A stretch of DNA of 64,000 bases. Origin: Wolfiporia cocos (taxonomy: Eukaryota > Basidiomycota > Agaricomycetes > Polyporales > Phaeolaceae). The notes below the pieces were generated by a model. It had not been told where the DNA came from, ran no database searches, and worked only from the letters and a program-made list of their open reading frames with translations. Below, in pieces: positions 34,649-45,835 of the stretch. Numbering within the stretch: position 1 is the stretch's first letter; every line of letters starts with the position of its first letter. The stretch covers positions 3,100,001 to 3,164,000 of the forward strand of contig JACCLO010000002.1 of assembly GCA_029448655.1 (NCBI GenBank). Reading direction: 5' to 3'. The position numbers were made by a program, and so were the translations under genes.

Positions 34649-35597
34649 ATCGATTGGAACGATGCATTCCCCACTTTTATCTGTACACGGAGAACGCTTT
34701 GCGCTATTGTAATTGTAGTAGCGGCATCTATAAGACTTGTAGACATCAAACATAGGTCCATCACATACGGGGCAAGGAGCCAGTATAAGAGACAAGGAGG
34801 ACCAATTACTCTGCAATGTTTGCGCATACGGTTGAGTGTGGCGGCACTAATTCAATATTCAATACTCAGCATTACGTGGACCAAAATAAGCGGAATGCAG
34901 CCCGAATGGCGGGCACCGAACGCAATGGAGCACAGGTACATTGTTCAGAAGTGGCGCCCCGCTTTGTCGAGGTACTGGCGTACAAATTTGAACGAGTCAT
35001 CCGCCTTTGCGCAATAAGCATATCGCAAGCTCCTCGCTCGTGGCCTTCTCTAGAGGCCATCGCAACTATTTGTCTGATTTATTCAGGGAATTTCTTCTGA
35101 GAGGCTTGCGCTCAGGGCGCCTCCACGCTCTAAGGCTTGATATAGATATCTTAGCATAGGAAGATACAATCCGCGCGTGCTGTTTCCCGAATAGGCCAAC
35201 TCGCGATAGTGTGTGTTGATATCCGGGGCATTGAAAGAGGGGGACCTTGGTGATATGAGACGCATAGCCTCTTTAGCAGCGACGCCTCGATTGCTTGCGA
35301 CGTTCAACCCGCATCACATGAGTACGGCTAGTACGCCGCAGCTGCATTCGACAGAGTCCGCTGCTGTCTGCAATATTGTAGTTCAGCACGGCTCAAAACC
35401 TGTCTGGTGCCTGCAACGACTGACTTCTATGATCCGGCTGATCTATAAGCCTACGATGCCCCGTCACTTTGCCGCTATATGGAACCCACTGTAAGTACAT
35501 TGGATGATTGCATATTCTAATCGTGCTGCGTTTACATAATGGAGAAATAGTTGTCTCGCCGTTCTTTTCTCTTCCTGAGACCGATGTCCCCCAACAT
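34649..35597. other. Tail-to-tail region between MMM1 and RdRP copy 2
   Basis: About 950 bp with no recognisable gene. The part nearest 35597 shows faint resemblance to the 3' flank of RdRP copy 1 (for example around 35490-35530 versus 15370-15400), so the duplication ran past the stop codon and has since decayed. Confidence 0.45.
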
Positions 35598-38500
35598 TCA
35601 ACGAAGCAATTTCCTATCTTCCTCCTCAATGTCCCTAATGGTATTGAAGATCTCCCCGAGGGCAATCCACTCAAAGCTCCTTGCTCCGAAGTAGTCACCT
35701 ACGATAAGCGCAACTTTGTACGCCATCCACGCTTGTATCAATGAATCTTCTGAAGGAGTCTCGTCGTCTCCCGATATCTCTGCCCGAACAGCGCTGACCA
35801 GGTTGGATGTTTGCTCTCGTAAATGAGACATAGTATCCTTTCGCTTCCGCGGCTGAGAGCATTTGGCAACGATCGTCCCGATGACAGCTTCCTCCTCTGT
35901 CAGCATGGATGAGCGCGAATGAGAGAGACTATGGTCTGCGCAGATTGCACGCAGGCGGGAGGCGTACAACTCGAGTAGCTTCCACATCCGCGTGATATCA
36001 TTATCGTCGACATCCTCTATGCCAGGCAGAGGGGTGAACTCCGCTATTCGATGCTCGACTTCGAGCTGCGTGATGTTGTCATAATGCAGCTCACTGGAAC
36101 GGAATTCTGCGAGAACGTCTTCTAACGAAAGTTCATGCCCATCTTGCATTTGTCGTCGTTGGAAACGAGATGCCCTTGCCGCGGTTGAAAGCGCGGGCAA
36201 GTCGATTGCGCGAAACAGCTGACCAATCGCCCTCTCGCTCTTGTAGTAACCTTTGGCTTTGCTGGATATTGTCTCTGGAGCATTCCAATCTGGCTTAGCT
36301 TTGAATTTGAGCTTCGGGATCTGTTGTAAAGGGACGGGACTTCCGCTCTTGGGATAATCAACCGCGTCGCTGTGCAACTTCGAAAGTCGTAAGCAATCGG
36401 GATCCAGGATTCCTTGTGTACTCTGATCGGCGATGATGAGCCATGTAATGGCGATGATCCCGAGGGTCTGACGAAGGCTTTAGACTGCATCTACATAAGA
36501 ACAACACGGCTCACATCGCTTGTGATGAATTCCGCGATAAAGTCTGCCACGTCTGCCATCGTGCTAGGGTGATCGACTAGCTTCTTCTTCGCTGGCTCAT
36601 ATGAAGCGGGCTCGTGGAGCCGCTGTGGACGAAGCAAAGGTAGCGTTGTCAAATTATACGTATCGCCATCAAGATCTCCGCCCCCGAGATACGAGGGCAG
36701 AGGCCGGTCACCTGAAATAAAGATGCATTTGTAGATCTTCCAAGCTCCGCAATATGTCAACGCACCATGTATGGAAAAGACAACACTGTTACGCAAAGAT
36801 TCTCTCTCGAAAGGCGAACCGGGAGGAGGCCTACCGATCGCGCGCACAACTTGGACATCACCAGGATGAATTGTTGGAGATCGCGAAATCAATGTAGGTC
36901 CTTCCAAATAAATTAAGCCAGAGCGATCCTGTGGATCAATGCAAGCGAAGATTTCCCCTTCTTGCAGCCATCCATGTACGTCTGCCACCCCTACCAATGT
37001 CCACCCACCTGGAACTGGGATGCGTGCGTGATGCTTCAGTTCCCTGAGGACATGATTGACGGCAAAATCCATCATTTGCCGCCAGAATATGTCCTCAAGG
37101 AAAGGGGCAAGTCCCAGCTTGTGTAGACCAAGCATCGTTGATGACAGCCGAAATGAAGCACCAAGACCGTGTGCTTCGAGGAGCCTAGCAGCAGTCTCCA
37201 GCGAGTTCATAGCAGCTTGTGTTTCGCGCACTGCTTGCTCTTGAAGCGTCAGGAATACCTCCGCGGGTACACCAAGACCCTCCAGGAGCATAATGAGGGG
37301 GCGGTTGAGGAAGTACTTCCCTGGTTTGTCGAAGGATTGAGCAATTTCTACCTCCAATGAGTTGGGGGCATCGAACTTGAGCATCGAATTCCGGATGCAA
37401 ATCTCGCGTCCGCGGAGGCGATAGTCGACGCTGAGCATGCCCTTCGACCCCATAAATCTAATTTGTAGGCACCGAGGATACGTTCTACCGCGTCTCGCTC
37501 GACGACGCTTTGCGCGCAGCTCGCGCCAAATCTCCTTGGCGAGTTCAGGGGAGATCGTACCCACACCGTCTGTGAAGCAATGGCGGCCCATCGCATCATA
37601 TACATCGTCGATGATGGATACTTCTTCTGCCTCCACTGTGATGGAAGAATCGGTCGCGGTGAATGCTTGCGAAATGCGTGCAGCATATCGCGCAGGACAG
37701 TAGATCAACTCCCGATCGAATGCAAGATTTTGGAAGGAGCCCAAGCTCTGAATAATGGAGGAGGCGTCGACCGTGTGGCCAGGGGACGGGTCGGTGAATG
37801 GTTTGACAAACCAGACGGCATGCTCCTTGAGTGCGGATTGTGAATAAGCGAGGAAGTCGAAATGTCGCCCTGCTATGTCCAATCCATTCAACAGGAACCC
37901 CTTGACCCTCCGATTGACAAAGCTCCGCAAATCGACCTCTCGATCGAAACGATATGTAAGGCGCGTTTCGTCCACGAAACTGACACGGAGGAAGCAATCC
38001 TGATTTTCCATGTAGCGTCGGATAACCCGGTTGGATCGGTCGGGAAATGGCCCCTCTAGAGACATTGTGGTGGGTGTAATGACGACGTGCAGACAGTCAA
38101 AATTATCCGCAGAGGATGAGCGTATTGTTGTCAAAGTATTCGTGTGGAAATCGCGCAGAGCTGCCTGAAACAGCTTTTGCACAGCATCCTGAGTCACTTC
38201 TTCAGGATTGTCATACCACAGTTGAGCCTTGAGCCGCGAGTGGAAGTCGTAGAGAAAGTCACTTGTCCTCGTCGACCCCCAAGCAGCTATTAAGCGCTGG
38301 ATGCGTGGACGCAGCTTCAGCAGTTCTTTCATATGGACGACATTGCTGAGACTTATAGCTTCTACTTGGAACGCGACACACCATTCCAGCTGTTGAACCC
38401 ATGTACGATAAGCATCGCGGACGTCGGGGGAGAAAAGACCTCGACGCGCAATTGGGTAGGCAAACGTAGCGACCCTGGTCTGGGCTATGTCGCAGAAGCG

Positions 38501-39316
38501 CCGATAGGTAGACAAATCGTTGTGTTCGGCACATGTGAGTCGAATCGCAAGAGACGTGAAGGGTGAAAGTGAGGAATGATCATCATCGAAGCTCGACCAC
38601 CTCTGTCGAGACGGCGGGGCCGCTGCATTGGGGATGAGAAGGCTCGCAAATTCGGTGATGAGCTGGCTGTGTTCCGACTCGGATTCGAAAGACGGTGGGT
38701 GGTTGAGATGAAGGAAGATGACGGGGATTTCTTGTTCCAAAGTGGCTCCCGTAAAATAGATCTGCGCAGCAGTGATGACCACCATCCGCACATCATCCCC
38801 CTCTCGTACCCTGATTCTGAACTCCCTTCTATTATCGTCAAATATGAGTGTTCCCTGGCCTACACACTGCTTCTCCCATTCGACAGAGAACACATCGTCT
38901 CGGCAGAGCCACCCGAATTGCAGTGACACGAGGTTAACTGCCATTGACCTGAGTTCTCGCGACCTATTCTCATCCTCTTGCTCTGCTCTTGGATCGACAT
39001 AGGGCAAGCGACGAATTGTCTCCAAGACGCCAGGATTGGGATTTTTGCGGCTGTATGAAAAGTAGATCCTGCTTCCGATGAAAACCATTCTGGTAGGCTG
39101 TGGGCCCCCAAATTCGCCCAAGAAACGTGTTCCGAGCTCTATCGATGGGAGTGTAAGAGTGCCAATGGTTTTGTTACGTGGTTTTATGCGGACATCAAAA
39201 TTAGGCGGAGGCTCTGTGGGAGGTGTGTAATCAGGACTGTGCAAGACATTAGCGATATAAATCTTGAGCTGGTGCTCATCAGCAGAGAAGCTTATATTGC
39301 GCATGAAGATCTCCAT
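35598..39316 (-). CDS. RNA-dependent RNA polymerase (QDE-1/Rdp1 family), copy 2
   Basis: Second cellular RdRP, paralog of 11573-15294. Exons are complement(35598..36467, 36515..36711, 36766..39316), 1205 aa, exactly the same spliced length as copy 1 with no net indel. It has the same landmarks: RRM-like N-terminus starting MEIFMRNI, FLRVSFVDE, FTDGVGTISPELA, GSKGMLSVDYR, HPGDVQ, the catalytic GGGDLDGD and the HSDAVDYPKSG C-terminal block. Over the first 100 residues I count 61 identities with copy 1, over the next 100 residues 88, and the core looks higher still. The 54-nt intron (36712-36765) differs from copy 1 at one base; the second intron is 47 nt versus 50. No stop or frameshift was seen, so both copies look functional. 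It is transcribed toward copy 1. Confidence 0.96.
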
Positions 39317-39870
39317 TATCCGGACGCGATTGAAAACTCGGTAGGGGGAGTTAGCCTAGATATGAGGGAGAGGAGAGGTCGACTCGGCCTGCGATAAGAG
39401 AGTTATACAAGCTCAGACCGGAACAATGCACCCGTATCAGATGAGTTAGCGCTACCAGACACGTTGTGTGTGAGCCACATACACCGTTTGGTGGAGAAGC
39501 TGATATTCAAAGCCTCCGCTATACCTCGTCTCCAGCGAATGGTAAGCGAGAATACATACTGCCCAAAGCTGCGCGAACGCTTGAGTGCCACGAGACCCCT
39601 AATACGAATACCGGAGCGCTTGACAGAGAAATAACGGCCATATACGTTGCCGAGCACACCAAAACTCGAATGCTTTCGTAGTATGGTAAAATCTCGGCGT
39701 TGAAAGTCCACTGCGTCGCTGCGAAGGGGGTCGTGATCGCCGGTGTTTGTTATTCGTAGAGAAATGAACAAGACCCGCTTTGGTGCATACAGAAGTTGTG
39801 CGCGTGAACACAATATAGACGCCGCAGGTCCAGGCGTAGCGAAGCGGCCATACCGTGGACAGTGTTGCAA
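35598..39870 (-). repeat. Inverted segmental duplication, arm B (RdRP copy 2 plus 5' flank)
   Basis: Reverse-complement counterpart of 10985-15294. The upstream flank is similar up to roughly 39870, immediately next to the CDK11 start codon. The two arms are separated by about 20.3 kb of unrelated single-copy genes. Confidence 0.8.
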
Positions 39871-39882
39871 CACCATCTCCAG
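39317..39882. promoter_or_regulatory. Divergent promoter between RdRP copy 2 and CDK11
   Basis: About 565 bp between two start codons. Nearly all of it is the decayed duplicate of the region upstream of RdRP copy 1, so CDK11 may now use promoter sequence that came with the duplicated segment, or the segment may have originated here. Confidence 0.45.
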
Positions 39883-41382
39883 ATGTCGCATGCCGGTCCC
39901 TCAACTCCTTCCCGCAAGCGGTCGCGCTGGGATGTCGATGAAAGCGCGCCTCAGAGCGAACCAGCACAGCAGCCTCAAAAACGTCGTTCGAAAGGCAAAT
40001 CCGCCAAAGCGTCGCCTGCACCAGAGCAAACCGAGCCTCCCGTCCAGCCTGTGAATGGCACATCTGGAAGTGCAGAACGTGCCCGCTCCTCGCACAGCAT
40101 CTTCGTTCCACCTCGGACGCACCATCCTCCGCTACAACCATCGCGATCCGTCTATTGCTACGAGAGGCTTAACTCGATTGAAGAAGGATCATACGGTGTC
40201 GTGTTCCGTGCGAGGGACAAGCAAACCGGAGACATTGTTGCCCTCAAAAAGCTCAAGTTGGATGAAGAGAAGAATGGATTTCCAATCACCGCGCTGCGCG
40301 AAATCAACTCGCTAATGGTCTGCAAGCACGAGAACGTGGTGGGAATACGGGAAGTTGTTGTGGGGGATACTCTGACACAGTATGTTGTGCAATCCCTACA
40401 GGCTATGATCCTTGCTTACAGAAGTGGAAGAGTATTTATTGTAATGGACTTCATTGAGCACGACCTGAAGACGCTCTTAACCATCATGCCACAACCTTTC
40501 CTGCAATCCGAGATCAAGACTCTGATGTTACAGCTACTCTCGGCTGTAGCCTATTGTCACGAAAAATGGATACTCCATCGCGACCTAAAGACCAGCAACT
40601 TGCTCATGAACAATCGTGGCACGATCAAAGTTGCCGACTTCGGCCTTGCGAGGCGGTACGGAGACCCCGTTGGAGTTGGGGGTCTCACGCAGCTCGTTGT
40701 CACGCTCTGGTACCGGTAAGCTGGCCCTCCCCTATGCCCCTGCGTGCAACACTATCTCGCTGTCCTCATGCAGGGCACCTGAGATACTGCTCGGGGCAAA
40801 GGAGTATTCTACAGCCGTGGACATGTGGTCCGTCGGCTGCATATTCGCCGAGCTTCTGCTCAAGGAACCACTCTTCCAGGCGAAGGGCGAGATCGAGTTA
40901 CTTTCCATGATATTCAAGTTGCTTGGGCCACCGACGGCGCATTCCTGGCCGGACTACCAGACTTTGCCACTTGCAAAGACCATCAACTTGCCTCCACCGC
41001 ATCCACCGCAACTGCGCCAGAAATTCCCTTACATCACCGCTGCTGGAATAGACCTTCTATCCCGCCTTCTGACTTACGATCCCGAGGATAGGATATCGGC
41101 TACGCAAGCTTTGAAACATCCCTATTTCAGGTGTGTGCAAAGTTGAATTCTGCTGTGGACGGGCTGAAAAGATTGTCCCAGCGAGAGCCCGCTGCCCAAG
41201 CATCCTGATCTCTTTAGCTCTTTCCCATCCGCAGCTGCCGGCGAGAGGTACGGTTTTATTCTGTCTGCTTGCGCTGTTGTGGCTCACCATGAATCGTCAA
41301 CAGGCGCCGAAAGCCATACGAGAGTCCTCCTGCACCTGCGCGGGCGGCGGACTACAAATTGTTGACTGATTTCGATTCTTAA
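39883..41382 (+). CDS. CDK11: CDK11/PITSLRE-type cyclin-dependent kinase
   Basis: Ser/Thr kinase of the CDK10/11 (CDC2L/PITSLRE) group, which works with cyclin L in transcription and splicing. Exons are join(39883..40379, 40422..40715, 40774..41130, 41182..41247, 41304..41382), 430 aa. Residues 1-85 are basic and disordered with NLS-like [10 protein letters not shown]. The kinase domain runs from about 90 to 390: glycine loop [11 protein letters not shown], catalytic Lys in VALKKLK, C-helix PITALREIN (variant of PITSLRE), [26 protein letters not shown] and [13 protein letters not shown]. The tail has [19 protein letters not shown] and ends [11 protein letters not shown], as in other fungal CDK11 proteins. 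The ATG at 39883 gives [13 protein letters not shown]. Everything needed for activity is present. Confidence 0.95.
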
Positions 41383-41549
41383 CAACAGTCCCACCCCTTC
41401 GTGTAGGTGAACTATGTTGACGCGCTTTGCAGGCATGAGATTTCGTATTTGCAACGGATATAATACAGGTTGATGCGTCCCTCATATGTATACAAACCAC
41501 CGATACGAGTAATTGTCCCAGCGGCTCGAGCGAAATGATGAGCTACGTA

Positions 41550-43526
41550 TCAAGACATATTGACAGGTGGGAGATCGTCGTCCAAGGCAGCGAGAGCCTC
41601 GCGCATTTTCTGGAAGCGCGCCCTCGTTCGCTCCGCGTCTCCACACTTGTCATAATACTCTTTGACCTCTTCTACAGTAAACCGGAACTGTCGTGCAATC
41701 TCATGAACAGCCCTGTCCACGACATGCATCTCGGAGGTCTCGCTGGCCTCGCTGTGCTCGGGGCTTTGGCTCATGCTGTCGCTGCAGGTGAATGAGCACT
41801 GTACGGTTAAGCCACTGCCGCGAACAAGCTTACCTTGGTCGCTGCCTTTTCTTGTTAGGCCCTGCTTCGGTCTCGCCCTGCTTTCTCTTCGCCCACGCTG
41901 GCTGCGGAGCCTCAGGGTCACCTTCTCTAACCTGCCACTCGCCCTCCTCGTCTTCCATCTCTTCCTCGGTAGCAATCTGGCGTGCCTCTGCGGGGTTGAT
42001 CGGAGCTCCGTTGACTTGGGGTGGGAACGCAGAGGGTGGGCCAGGATACATGATGACGTTCACTCCATTGACGGGCACGCCGTTCAATCCAGCAGGACCG
42101 CCGACTGCCTGCATGACCCCAACCCCCGAAGGCATGGGAATGGCAGCGAAGTTCTCCAGCTCCTGCAACTCTTGCTGCTCCTGCCGCTGTTGTTGCTCGA
42201 GGTGCTCGCGCTCCTCCTGCTCAGTACGGATCACGGGCGCCTCGACGGTCTCGCCCTCTGGCCGCGGAGCGCGCCTGCTGCGTATGCGCTTGGGCCGTTC
42301 CTCTGGCACGCGCACGTATCCGTACTGCCCCTTCTCGCCGTGCGCAGGCTTACGCTGCCCGACGATTTCCGTGATTAACTTGTCGAGGCGAGCGGAGTTC
42401 TTCTTGTAGCGCTCACGCCATGATTGCCATGTGTGGCGGGTCACCCAGGCATATTCTGGGTCGGTCGACTAGAATTTCACGAGTGAACTGTATGTCTTGA
42501 GCGCGACGGCTAAGTCCTACCATCTCACACAACTGCTGGTAAAGCCGGTTCCCCGTTCTGCCGCCAGTTTCTTTGTACGGGATCTTGGCAGCTATCCAGT
42601 GGCACAGGTTGACCTCGTCCTCTTCTGAAAATTGGGTTCTCCTGAATCTGCGCTCAGTATCCAGCTCCCGACGGTACTCGCGTCTACTTACTCTTCCCCT
42701 GGGCGTCGACCGCCCGGATTCTTGTAGATGACGGGCGTATATATGACCTGGCCCTTCTCAATACACTTCTTGACCCACAGGTATGACTCGACATATTTAT
42801 CGGCCTCGCCCTGATACGTCTTCACGAGATGCTGAAATACTTCGGTGTTAGGATCGGCTAGGATCACCCGGGCGGATTGTGCTGAAGCCGTAGGGTCGCC
42901 TCCAGAATGCTGTGCACGTTGGATCCATTCAGTACCAGATGTAAAATACTCAAGGACACCCCGCCTGCTCTTCGCAGGCACAGATATGTCCAAACGGGGT
43001 GTGGCTCACCATGATACGGGCGCTTAATGCGGCGCGCACATTGATATTGGCGATGCTTGAGTCGATATGCATGCGTATGGGTTGTCCCTCGTGAACGAAG
43101 ATTTGTTTGAGGAGCATGCCGTGAATCTTGCACGCGTTGACATAGGTGTAAGGTACAAAGAATCGCTCTGGACGATCGGGCTGATTCCAGCAGAGACGCA
43201 ATCGTTCCTCCTCAGCTGTTCCTGGCTGGACGAGCACGTAGCCGGCGCGTGGCACCTTCGACTCGACGCGGCCTCCGAGTGCCTGTTGTTTTGTGTGTGC
43301 TCAGTCGCTGATGATTTTGTCGACTGGATACGGGAATACTGACCGCAATGGTCTCGCAGACTTCGGCTTGGATGTCCTGCGGGAGGTCCTTCTGTATGAA
43401 GAACTTGATTGCTAAGCCAGTCTGGTCCTGGAAAATCGGCTGAATACCGCAGTGAAGTCAGCAGAGTTGGCATGAGTTGGATATGCTATGTGGCCGGGGG
43501 GCGCAGAGGCAGAAGACGCGTACCAT
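41550..43526 (-). CDS. RAP1: Telomere protein RAP1 (BRCT-Myb-RCT)
   Basis: Shelterin component that is recruited to telomeres and controls their length and silencing. Seven exons, complement(41550..41781, 41834..42468, 42521..42647, 42692..42909, 43010..43282, 43344..43439, 43524..43526), 527 aa. The N-terminal BRCT domain (about 2-95) includes IFQDQTGLAIKFFI, ETIAALGGRVESKVPRAGYVLV and RFFVPYTYVNACKIHG. A RAP1-type Myb domain (about 190-260) reads FSEEDEVNLCHWIAAKIP, NRLYQQLC and YAWVTRHTWQSWRERYKKN. A Gln/Glu-rich coiled region follows. The C-terminal RCT-like segment (about 475-520) has VDRAVHEIARQFRFTVEEVKEYYDKCGD. In this model the first coding exon is only the ATG, split from the rest by an 84-nt intron; exon sums are in frame. 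Domain order matches human TERF2IP. Confidence 0.9.
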
Positions 43527-43756
43527 GATGGGAGGGGGAGTAACCTTGTCTGGGGGTTAGAGTTTGAACGAGGCTGATCAGGTTAGGGTCCTCTTTTGTG
43601 GTTACCTAGATTCCCACGGTCCTCTCCGGCGCTCCCTCTGCCCAGATCACAGCCACACTCTGCCACAGGCAGCTGCAAGCCCTTCTCGTGCCGCAGCACG
43701 ACCGTGATCTACATGTATAACAGGAGCAGACATGTGGTACAGATACAGATATACAT

Positions 43757-45606
43757 TCACAGCTCGAGCACCTTCCCCGGGTTCATAATGCCATTCGGGT
43801 CGAACAGATGCTTGATCTTCTTCATCCAATCGATGCTCACGGCGTTCTTCGAATATGGGAGTGCATGCGTCTTCATGACACCGATACCGTGCTCGGCAGA
43901 AATCGATCCACTGTACTTGGCTGTACCAGTAATGAGAACGGCACGAAGCGCCACATTTGCGTGGGAAACTCACAGACGAGTTCATAGACGAAGGGTTCGA
44001 GGCAAGCCTCGATTTCAGGTGTGTATGCATCTGCGACCACGTTCAAGTGCAAATTGCCTGTGACAACCTGTGACTGTCGAGCCCTGGCAGAGCAAACGGA
44101 ATGCGTACCATCGCCGACATGTCCATATCCGACCACATGTCGTACTGCGCCTTCGCGAAGAAGACCCCGAGACTTGATATGTTCCCGTGTAGTATCGATG
44201 ACCTCCTTGAACTTGTGCAGGGGAACAGAGATATCGTACTTGTAGGCCTTGCCCTCTTTGGACATGGCCTCCGTCAAGCCTTCGCGGATCGCCCACAGAG
44301 AAGAGAATTGTGCGGGAGAAGTGGCGAGAACTCCGGTGTTGATCAGCGATGGCTCAGACCCCATGAGGCTTTCCAAGAGCTTGCTGAGTTTCTGTAACAG
44401 AGTCAGTGAGTAAGCGGAATTGACACATCGAACGTTGCAGACCTCCTCGTCGTGCTCTCGGCTGCTGCCACTGGTCTCGACAAGTACGAAGCACTCCGCG
44501 CCCTCAACCTCCGAGTCATCCAACGCGCGTCCTTGGCCGTGCTTTACTGCGAGATCATACGCCCGTCGGTCAATGAACTCGAATGCTGACAGAATCTCCG
44601 ACAATTGTCGCTTCACGGCTTTGTAGAGGGGCAGAACGTTGTCGAAAGTGGGAAGGGCGAGCATGACATTGTTTGAGGCTTGCGGCGCGGGGGCGGTAAG
44701 GATCGAGACACCGGTCACAATCCCGAGAGTACCCTCAGCACCAATAAACAGCTGCTTCAGGTCGTACCCTGCGTGGTCTTAGTCCAAGCAATGTCCCGTG
44801 AAGGCTCCGTGACGAACCGGTATTGTCCTTGCGCAGCGTGGTGAGCTGATCTAAAATCGTGCCGTCCGGCAGGACTACCTCCAACCCGAGGACAGAGCCG
44901 TGCAGCGACCCGTACCGGAGAAGGCGGAGACCTCCGGCATTCGTGGAAACGTTACCACCAATCTGACAGCTTCACCATATCTGATGTCGGCCAAGGGTAG
45001 CATGTCGGTGCACGAGAGCATACGCACCTCCCCTTCGCTCCAAGGTCTAGAGGAACGATATGGTCCTGCGGCGCGAGATAGTCCGAGAGTGACTGGAGAA
45101 TGCAGCCCGCGTCCGCGACCAAAATGCCTACACGTTCGGATGAGTCAGCGAAGTTGTGAGCTACAAGAGGTGCGCATACCGGACGCATCATCGAACGAGC
45201 GGACGTTTGTCATGTTCGCCAAGCTGACTATCAGCTCATCCTTGACGGGTACGCTGCCTCCCACGAGACCCGTATTCCCGCCTTGAGGCACAATACCGAT
45301 CCGCCGCTCGTTACAGTGCTTCACAATTGCACTGACTTCCTGCGTCGTGCGCGGCTTGAGCACGGTCGTAGACTTCCCGTGGTATTTGTTCATCCAATCA
45401 TTGTTGAACGGCTCCAGCTCTGAGGAAGGCACTGAAGACGGCGAGAGCGTGGAAAGGATCGCAGACGGTGGGAGGATCTTAGCGAAGTGAGCAAGATCGG
45501 CCTCGGTCACTGATTGCAGCTGCGAGAATGCGCGCGTGGATAGGCGCAGCCGTCGAAGAGGCCTGCCAACGAGATGTCGACGAGCGAGCTGACTCGTCGA
45601 GTACAT
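43757..45606 (-). CDS. FAD-linked D-2-hydroxyglutarate / D-lactate dehydrogenase, mitochondrial
   Basis: Oxidises D-2-hydroxy acids (D-2-hydroxyglutarate, D-lactate) with FAD, passing electrons on in mitochondria; homologous to human D2HGDH and yeast Dld2/Dld3. Seven exons, complement(43757..43920, 43974..44057, 44109..44391, 44443..44768, 44818..44969, 45028..45127, 45180..45606), 511 aa. The N-terminus ([22 protein letters not shown]) is an Arg-rich mitochondrial presequence. The PCMH-type FAD domain has [31 protein letters not shown] and [12 protein letters not shown]. The C-terminal substrate domain has [14 protein letters not shown], with the metal-binding His pair, and ISAEHGIG. It ends MNPGKVLEL. 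All exon sums are in frame. Substrate choice between 2-hydroxyglutarate and lactate cannot be read from the sequence. Confidence 0.95.
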
Positions 45607-45835
45607 TTTGCAAGGTGCTCAGTTGCCGGCGGTGGCTCGAGCCAAGGTGCGGGGAAACGCCCAGCGTAATTGCGCGTTAATGTGATCGATGTACCCATGT
45701 GACCGCCAATCAGTCGCGATCACGTGTGCGCGTGTTCTGGTTCGCGCGCGTGCCCCGCAGCTGGAGCTCGTGTCTCGGGTTCGTTACACAGTTCTTGCTG
45801 GACTATGTACCACGGCCGGCTGGCTATAGCCATAA

